Shown: piece by piece, positions 32,610-38,073 of the stretch
How positions within the stretch are numbered: position 1 is the stretch's first letter
How the letters are laid out: each line of letters opens with the position of its first letter
NCBI GenBank assembly: GCA_964607765.1
Contig: CAZSNT010000099.1
Location: 1 to 38,073 of the forward strand
Source of the DNA: CAZSNT01 sp964607765
Lineage (GTDB): Bacteria; Verrucomicrobiota; Lentisphaeria; Oligosphaerales; JABHEG01
Direction of reading: 5' to 3'
Length of the DNA: 38,073 nt
Notes under the pieces: model-generated
The model's database searches: none
What the model was told of the DNA's origin: nothing
The model's input: the letters and a program-made list of their open reading frames with translations, nothing else
Translations under genes and position numbers: made by a program

Positions 32610-34898
32610 TCAGTGGAAGGCGATCTCAAGCGCCGTGGTGTAGTCGGCCGACGACGGCTCGACGAAACGAATCTCAGCGCCATACTCCTCGAGCATGTCA
32701 CGCGTGATGGGCAAGCCCATGCCCATGCCCTGCCCCAATATGGGGTCGGGCTCGGCCGTGGTCGACTCAAAGGGCCGGAACCAGCGTTCCGCATCGCTCA
32801 AGTCGACACGCCGGCCGGTGTTCTCGACGCGCAGGACCACACGGCCATTGCCCCCGGGCTGGGCGAAGCCGCGGACCCGCCCGTCCGTGCCTGCCGCCTT
32901 GATGGCATTGGTCAGGAGGTTGGCGAACACCATGGCCAGCTCTGCCCGAAACATGGGCGGCGAGCGCAGGTCGTCGGGTATATCGTTCACGACTTCGATC
33001 TTGCGGCGCTTGGCCGGCTCCTCAACCAGTCGGATTCCGGCCTCAAAGCGCTCGCGCAGTTTCTGCCTGGACCGCCGTCTGTGTCCGTCCGGGGATGTCA
33101 CATCCGTCAAGTACGACGCCTGGCGTTCCACCGCGCGTCTGAGTCGCGACACGGCGCTGTGCAGCCGGGTCATCACCGTCCCGGAGCCCGGATAGAACTT
33201 GTTGCTCTTGCGGATGCGCTTGAGTCGGTCATCCACCGAGTTTGCCATGGTCAACAGTGTGTTGATCTCGTGGACGTAGGCTGTCACCTGCAGCCCCACC
33301 GATGCCACGACGCGCATTGTGGTGGGCTCGGTCAGCAGCCGGTCCGCCACCTGACTCGCCTCGGAGAACTCCCTGGCAGCGGCATCGATCAGTTGCTGCG
33401 CGTCCTCGAACTGCCACTCGGCCGCCTTCTCACGGGCCTTCTCAGCCAATGTTGCCGCATGCTGAACGGAGACCTCCACCGCACGCTTCAGCTCCATGCG
33501 CGAGCGTGGCACGCGCTCTTCAGCCGCGGCCTTGGTACGACGCTTGATGCGCCGCTGCGCCCGCCGCTCGCGGTAGGTGAGAGCGCGGTGCCTGACCGAG
33601 AGGTCAATGCCGATCCGGACGAGTCGGGTCAAGGTATCGAATCCTGCGTTCGGGATGAATCCCTCACGGTTGACGAGCATGCGCAGGGCGGGCGATCCGG
33701 ATTGGGTCAGGAACACGGCACCGAAGTAGGCGTCGTTGCGCAGGAACAGCGTTGCCGCCTCCTTGTCATCCACCGAATCGCCGGGGATGTCGTAGCCTTC
33801 CAGGAACCGGAATGTGCTGGTCCGCCGAATGTCCGCGTTGATCTGCAGCCAGTCGTCGCCCACTTCTCCATAGGGAAGGACGCGGAAGCCTTCCATGTAG
33901 ACACGTACGCCCGCGTTTCTTCCCACCCAGCCGCGCTGGGATCTGCCGAAGTTCCCCGAGCCCTCGCGCACCATGAGCCGCGCCTGGAAGAACGGGCCGT
34001 CTTCCGGGGTCGGGTGAGCGAATTCGAATTCGCGCGCCTCGGCCGTCGCGTTCTCGCGTCGGCAGCGGCTGGTCGGCGTGATGCGGTAGTGCACCTTGCC
34101 GTCGTCGCCGGTACAGTCGATCTCGATCACCCAGTAGCTGACCTCCAGCAGAGCCTGCCAGTACTCTTCGCCCGTCTCCAGGTCCCCGGTCAACTCGACC
34201 CGGCAGCCGGGATCCTCGCCACGCACGTCACTCAGACGCGGGCGTCCGAACAGCAGCGGCAGGTCCACTGTTTCCGGCGGCGGCGCCAGCAACACACCCG
34301 CCGGCTGGAACGTCTGCACTTCCCAGAACAGGCGCGAGCGCTCGGCCGGCGTCCACTTGCGCCGCAGCCGCCTGAGCTCCAGAATTGTGCCGGACCGGGA
34401 AGAGTCCGGGCGTTCCTCGGAGCCCACGCTCAGCGCGTTCGAGCTCTCCACGTCCTTCAGCGTCTCCTGCGCCTCGACCAGGTCCCAGTCAATCGCGGCG
34501 GACACCGCGTGAGCGCCATCGCCGGAGACATCCGGGTCGGGGATCGAGTAGATGGCCATCTGCCGGGCGAGTTTGTGCGCGGCCAGCCGGCCTACGCCTT
34601 TGGCGCCGGTGAAGCGTCGGCCGAGCAGGGGCGAACGTCGTTCCCCCTCCTCTTTCACCCGTGAGGCGATTCGGAGAAAGCCGCGCTCGAAGAGCTCGGG
34701 CGTCATTCCCACGCCGTCGTCCGTAATGACGAGCTGGGCCTGATCCGGATCGTCAAGCGCCTCGCCGTGGACGGTCACGTGCGTGGCGTCGGCGTCGTAG
34801 GCGTTCTTGATCAACTCGACCAGTGCGGTCGAGTCGCGACCGACAAGAAGCTCGCCGAGCTCCCGGAACAGGTGCGTGTCAACTGTGAACCCAGGCAT
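32610..34898 (-). CDS. Double-GHKL ATPase: MORC/Hsp90-like N-domain plus histidine-kinase-like C-domain
   Basis: 762 residues, with AGAAGGAT 7 nt before the ATG. Residues 1-120 form a GHKL ATPase of the Hsp90/MORC/MutL type: ELIKNAYDADA (N-box, Asn32), ITDDGVGM, and GAKGVGRLA as G2 lid. A second domain of unclear type covers about 130-430. Then come coiled helices (440-525), a dimerisation-like helix with TAYVHEIN holding a candidate phospho-acceptor His543, and a second ATPase with NLLTNAIKA (Asn664) and GQGMGMGLPITRDMLEEYG. The second G1 box is degenerate (VENTGRRVD). No membrane segment is seen, so it is cytoplasmic. It lies 18 nt after the FGE-like gene and is probably co-expressed with it. 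Function unknown; signalling or a conflict-type system are both possible. Confidence 0.85.
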   Translation of the reverse strand: MPGFTVDTHLFRELGELLVGRDSTALVELIKNAYDADATHVTVHGEALDDPDQAQLVITDDGVGMTPELFERGFLRIASRVKEEGERRSPLLGRRFTGAKGVGRLAAHKLARQMAIYSIPDPDVSGDGAHAVSAAIDWDLVEAQETLKDVESSNALSVGSEERPDSSRSGTILELRRLRRKWTPAERSRLFWEVQTFQPAGVLLAPPPETVDLPLLFGRPRLSDVRGEDPGCRVELTGDLETGEEYWQALLEVSYWVIEIDCTGDDGKVHYRITPTSRCRRENATAEAREFEFAHPTPEDGPFFQARLMVREGSGNFGRSQRGWVGRNAGVRVYMEGFRVLPYGEVGDDWLQINADIRRTSTFRFLEGYDIPGDSVDDKEAATLFLRNDAYFGAVFLTQSGSPALRMLVNREGFIPNAGFDTLTRLVRIGIDLSVRHRALTYRERRAQRRIKRRTKAAAEERVPRSRMELKRAVEVSVQHAATLAEKAREKAAEWQFEDAQQLIDAAAREFSEASQVADRLLTEPTTMRVVASVGLQVTAYVHEINTLLTMANSVDDRLKRIRKSNKFYPGSGTVMTRLHSAVSRLRRAVERQASYLTDVTSPDGHRRRSRQKLRERFEAGIRLVEEPAKRRKIEVVNDIPDDLRSPPMFRAELAMVFANLLTNAIKAAGTDGRVRGFAQPGGNGRVVLRVENTGRRVDLSDAERWFRPFESTTAEPDPILGQGMGMGLPITRDMLEEYGAEIRFVEPSSADYTTALEIAFH

Positions 34899-34916
34899 GC
34901 CGCGATCCTTCTCTGC

Positions 34917-37847
34917 TCAACTACCGTCCGTGAGGCGGGCAACCAATTCCGCGCGCAGCAGGATGCGCACGCCACGCCACTTCCAGGCCTCATCCGGCTT
35001 GGCCCAGGCGCGGCTGGCGCTGCGGCAGTTCTCGGCCGACGTGCAGAACACGCCGCCACGCAGGATGCGCGTCTTGCCTCGGGTAGGCCCGGTGGGGTCT
35101 GTAGCGGAACGGGCGCTGTAGGGGCCGTACCAGTCCTGACACCACTCGTACACGCCGCCGTGCATATCGAACAGCCCCCAGGCGTTCGGCTGCTTCTCGC
35201 CCACCGGCTGAGTGCTGGTCCTCTCGGCCAGCTGATCGGCAAACCACGCGTACTTGGCCAGCAACGCCTGTTCCGCGCCGAAACAGTAGGGCGCTTCACT
35301 GCCGGCCCGGCACCCGTATTCCCACTCCGCTTCCGTGGGCAGCCGGAACGTACCGGCAGGCACGCCTTCCTGCTCGCAGAGGGAACGGCAGAACTCCTGG
35401 CAGGCGTTCCAGCTCAGCATCTCCGCAGGGGCGGACTCGCCGGCGTCCGTGTAATGGGACGGATTGCTACCTGTCACGCTCTGCCACTGGCCTTGGGTCA
35501 CCTCGACCTTGCCCAGATAGAACGGGCGAGAGAGCGAAACGCGGTGGGCGGGCGTTTCGTTGTCCTTCGTCTGGCTGTCCAGCTTCAGGCTGCTGCCCAT
35601 AGTGAACCGCCCGGGGGGAATCAGGCGGAAGTGGATCCCGGAGCGCCGTGCGCGCACCTCCAACGGCAGCTTCCACTTGGCGGCCGCCTTGTGCTGCCGC
35701 TCGAATGCCTCCCTGACGTCGCCCTCGAACGTCTCGCCGTCCAGAATGTCTGCCTGTTCCCCGGGAACGGGCACGCAGAAACTCTTGGCGGCGAGCGGGA
35801 CACGCAGCACGCTGTGGCCTTTCTCCTCCACATGATACGTCGTTTCGTAGGGCTCGAAGAAGGCCGCGTGTGCGGCCGTCGGTGTCACGCGGATGCGGTA
35901 GCTCTTGCCCACTGCCAGTGTGACTGTAGCCGGACTCTTGCGCAGGGGCGGCACGCCTTCGACAGCAACCGCCATGCCGGGCAGTTCAAACGTGTCCACG
36001 ACTGTCACGATGCGCACGCGCGGCGCGTTGCTCTTTGCCAGGAGCGCCTCGGCCTCTTTCGACTCCGGGGCCAGCCATGCCGCTTCTTCCGCGTATTTGC
36101 GTGCCTTCTCCCAATCGTCTTTGCTTGTGGCGGCCTGTGCCGCGCTGATCAGCTGATCGTGCATCCACTCAACGATCGTGTCTCTGTATTCCTCGGAAAC
36201 ACCGGACTTGCGCGCCAGCGCCACCGCCTTCGAACCGTTCTCCAGGGCCAGCCGCGTGTCGCCCTCTCCGGCCGCCTCTTCAGCCTGGGCGACATAGACG
36301 AGGGTAAGCTCCTTCGCTGCCCTGCTGCGCCAGTTCCCGGCCTTTGCCGAATCAGGCGACAGCTCCAACGCCTTCTCTGCGCACGCCAACACGTCCGCCC
36401 ACGCCTTCTCCTCGAGCGCGGCCTCCGCTTTCACCAGCCACTGCTCCGTCTCCTGCCGTCGCTTCTCTGCAGCGGCCGCTTCGGCCTGGGCTTTCGCCAC
36501 GGCTGCCAAGCCGGCCCTGGCCACCGCATCGTCTGCGTATCCGGGCAGTTCGAAGACTGCGCGATACGCAGTGGCGGCCTCCTCCAGAACGCCCGCGTCC
36601 AGCTGCTTCTTGCCCGTTGCCAGCAGACGACTGCGTCTGCCTTCCGCAGCACTCTCCACGAGCGCCGGCAGCAGCGTGATTGCCTGTCTGTAGTGGTCAA
36701 CCCGTGCATCGAAGTCGAGCGAGGGTCGGGCGGCCTCTTCGAGCAGCGCCGTGAGCGGCGCCAGCTGGTCCTGATCCAGCTCCACAAGGTGCTTGACAGC
36801 CTTCAGGTACGCCGCCTCGAAGCGATCTTTGACAGACGCCAGGTCCAGGTAGCGCGAGGCGGGGGCATAGACCGTGGCCAGGCGCCGAGCTATGGCGACG
36901 GCCTCCACGTCGGCCTGCTGCTGGACGACGGCCTGCTCGAACGCTTTGATCTGGCGCAGCAGCTGCACGCGGCGGAAACCCCAAAAACAGAGCAGAAGCC
37001 CCGCGACCACGAGCAGCGGGACAAGCACCGCATTGCGGGCACGGCTCCGACGCGTTCGGGCGTGCTCCTGAAGCATGCGGTTGGTGTCAGCCTGCAGGTC
37101 AAGGGCGGGCTGGTAACCGGGCACGCGTTGGAGGATCTTCTCGCAGGCATTCAGTACATCGTCCCAGCTCTCCTCGCGCGCCGCCTCGCGGGCGCGTTCC
37201 CACAGTGCGGCCGCGCCGCTGGCGGCCTTGAGCTTCTTGGCGATCGACGTATCCTTCGGGCTCAGCTGCCTCGCCTTCTGCAGGGCCTCCTTGGTTGCTG
37301 CGAGATTCCCCACAGCCTGAGCCTGCCGCGCCTGGGCAAGCAGATCCGTCACCTGGGCAAGGAGCTCCTCGAAGCCGGCAAGTTCCACATCCACCCGCGC
37401 CGCCAAATCGCGCGGCGACACCGTGGCGCCCTCGATCTGCGCCTCGGGCGACGTGGACTCCTGGGCCAGCTGCAGCAGTGCAGTGCCCTTCTCCTTCGCC
37501 TCGAGATGCCGCTGATCGCTGACAAGAGCGTTGAACTCGTTCAACAACTCGAGCAGCCGCTGGCCACGCTGTCTCTCCGGAATCGTGATGTCCACGGCCC
37601 GACGCGCCTCATCCGCCCCCTGCCCCGTCGGGTAGCGACTCAGGTAGTCCGCGTAAATTGCCGCGGCATCGGACAGCTTCCCTTCCTGCTCCAACCGTCG
37701 CGCAGTAGCCAGGTAGCGGGCCCCAGCCGTGTCCGCTCCCGCCGCCTCGCTCACCGGCAGCGACGACTCCGGCATCAACGCAGCGCGACAGGATGGGCAC
37801 GCCGTGAGACCGGGACTGACATCCGCTCTGCAATGCGGGCAAATCAT
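34917..37847 (-). CDS. Zinc-ribbon/TPR/PEGA membrane protein with C-terminal FGE-like (SUMF1) domain
   Basis: 976 residues from the ATG at 37847, chosen because the protein then begins directly with a zinc ribbon (Cys3, Cys6, Cys17, Cys20); the ribosome site is weak. Helical TPR-like stretches lie at about 35-260, and a membrane helix at about 273-293 (LVPLLVVAGLLLCFWGF). A second long helical/TPR region runs from 300 to 600, a PEGA-like beta domain from about 609 to 690, and an FGE-sulfatase/SUMF1-type lectin-like fold from about 735 to the end, with FTMGSS, RLPTEAEWEYGCR and GGVYEWCQDWYG. Cys935 and Cys941 are spaced C-x5-C, not the C-x4-C of true formylglycine-generating enzymes. It is probably a signalling or scaffold protein and not the sulfatase maturase. 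The stop is 18 nt before the GHKL gene. Confidence 0.85.
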   Translation of the reverse strand: MICPHCRADVSPGLTACPSCRAALMPESSLPVSEAAGADTAGARYLATARRLEQEGKLSDAAAIYADYLSRYPTGQGADEARRAVDITIPERQRGQRLLELLNEFNALVSDQRHLEAKEKGTALLQLAQESTSPEAQIEGATVSPRDLAARVDVELAGFEELLAQVTDLLAQARQAQAVGNLAATKEALQKARQLSPKDTSIAKKLKAASGAAALWERAREAAREESWDDVLNACEKILQRVPGYQPALDLQADTNRMLQEHARTRRSRARNAVLVPLLVVAGLLLCFWGFRRVQLLRQIKAFEQAVVQQQADVEAVAIARRLATVYAPASRYLDLASVKDRFEAAYLKAVKHLVELDQDQLAPLTALLEEAARPSLDFDARVDHYRQAITLLPALVESAAEGRRSRLLATGKKQLDAGVLEEAATAYRAVFELPGYADDAVARAGLAAVAKAQAEAAAAEKRRQETEQWLVKAEAALEEKAWADVLACAEKALELSPDSAKAGNWRSRAAKELTLVYVAQAEEAAGEGDTRLALENGSKAVALARKSGVSEEYRDTIVEWMHDQLISAAQAATSKDDWEKARKYAEEAAWLAPESKEAEALLAKSNAPRVRIVTVVDTFELPGMAVAVEGVPPLRKSPATVTLAVGKSYRIRVTPTAAHAAFFEPYETTYHVEEKGHSVLRVPLAAKSFCVPVPGEQADILDGETFEGDVREAFERQHKAAAKWKLPLEVRARRSGIHFRLIPPGRFTMGSSLKLDSQTKDNETPAHRVSLSRPFYLGKVEVTQGQWQSVTGSNPSHYTDAGESAPAEMLSWNACQEFCRSLCEQEGVPAGTFRLPTEAEWEYGCRAGSEAPYCFGAEQALLAKYAWFADQLAERTSTQPVGEKQPNAWGLFDMHGGVYEWCQDWYGPYSARSATDPTGPTRGKTRILRGGVFCTSAENCRSASRAWAKPDEAWKWRGVRILLRAELVARLTDGS

Positions 37848-38020
37848 AGGACCATATCCCCGGATGAGCTGCCAGCCGGCTGGTGGGAGGACCATCCGCC
37901 GCGCCGCAGGCGTGGCAGCGAAACTGATTCCGCCACAAAATCTAACGCCGGACCACGACAATGCGAGGCAGGCAGGCGGCACAGGGCAACCGCTCAGTCT
38001 CGTGCGGCATCCGCACACCC

Positions 38021-38060
38021 CCCCGTAGCCCGGCTCTCCTGAGCCGGGTCTGGCGTTTGG
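38021..38060 (+). repeat. Third copy of the palindromic REP-like repeat
   Basis: The first 29 bases (38021-38049) equal positions 5400-5428. The following CTGGCGTTTGG equals the reverse complement of the flank of the right arm at 5.45 kb, after loss of three bases. The unit is therefore at least about 43 bp long. Confidence 0.9.
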
Positions 38061-38073
38061 ACATTTGGTTGAC

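Noticed and set aside
32556..34664. Open frame of 702 codons on the plus strand
   Set aside because: Antisense to the double-GHKL gene, whose motifs are unambiguous; no recognisable protein on the plus strand.
34917..35645. Genuine formylglycine-generating enzyme for the sulfatases
   Set aside because: The cysteine pair is C-x5-C instead of C-x4-C, and the domain ends a long membrane scaffold protein; kept only as FGE-like.
34767..38042. Very long open frame (1091 codons) on the plus strand
   Set aside because: It lies antisense to the FGE-like gene. High GC in third codon positions keeps the opposite strand open. The translation shows no family motif, while the minus strand has clear domains.
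1..38073. tRNA, rRNA or tmRNA genes
   Set aside because: No clover-leaf with a T-loop GTTCGA-type core and acceptor stem, and no rRNA-like stretch, was found in the gaps by eye.

Overview
The window is GC-rich, densely coded bacterial DNA. It looks like a chromosome of the PVC superphylum, most likely Kiritimatiellota or Lentisphaerota. The pointers are a pseudopilin with the FTLIELLVVIAIIAIL leader and an H-x8-DG tail, three formylglycine-type sulfatases within 9 kb, an LL-diaminopimelate aminotransferase, and many short intergenic word-like repeats. LptE-like and TPR envelope proteins imply a Gram-negative envelope. The phylum is inferred from family content, not from a marker-gene tree.

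Layout. (1) 1-3.7 kb: the C-terminal part of an Lhr-type helicase, cut by the window edge, convergent with a membrane histidine kinase that carries a c-type heme motif in its periplasmic domain. (2) 3.8-14.5 kb: an accessory glycan region with three sulfatases, an alpha/beta-hydrolase esterase, a PIG-L deacetylase, a pseudopilin, and a PDZ lipoprotein with twelve D-x-x-G-x-D-x-Y-type repeats. (3) 14.5-20.0 kb: a membrane protein of unknown function, an M42 aminopeptidase, and a minus-strand set of MBL-fold protein, larC and larB for nickel-pincer cofactor synthesis. (4) 20.04-20.29 kb: a non-coding cluster of six hairpins. (5) 20.3-22.6 kb: a minus-strand operon of TPR envelope protein, LptE-like lipoprotein and IspF. 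(6) 23.0-29.6 kb: a plus-strand information-processing operon, nusA-infB-rbfA-nrnA-truB-ribF, led by a promoter and an intrinsic terminator inside its leader; rimP is not at its usual place. (7) 29.6-32.5 kb: queE, convergent with dapL and a lipoate/octanoyl transferase gene. (8) 32.6-37.8 kb: a minus-strand pair made of a zinc-ribbon/TPR/PEGA/FGE-like membrane protein and a protein with two GHKL ATPase modules.

How the parts fit. The core operons supply ribosome maturation and translation initiation, isoprenoid precursor synthesis, envelope assembly, queuosine precursor, lipoylation and lysine/peptidoglycan precursor synthesis. The glycan region fits desulfation, de-esterification and deacetylation of sulfated polysaccharides, as known for sulfatase-rich anaerobes of this group. 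The least explained items are the two-gene GHKL/FGE-like system, the repeat lipoprotein, the nusA leader, the hairpin cluster and the palindromic repeat pair at 5.4 kb, part of which recurs at the right edge.
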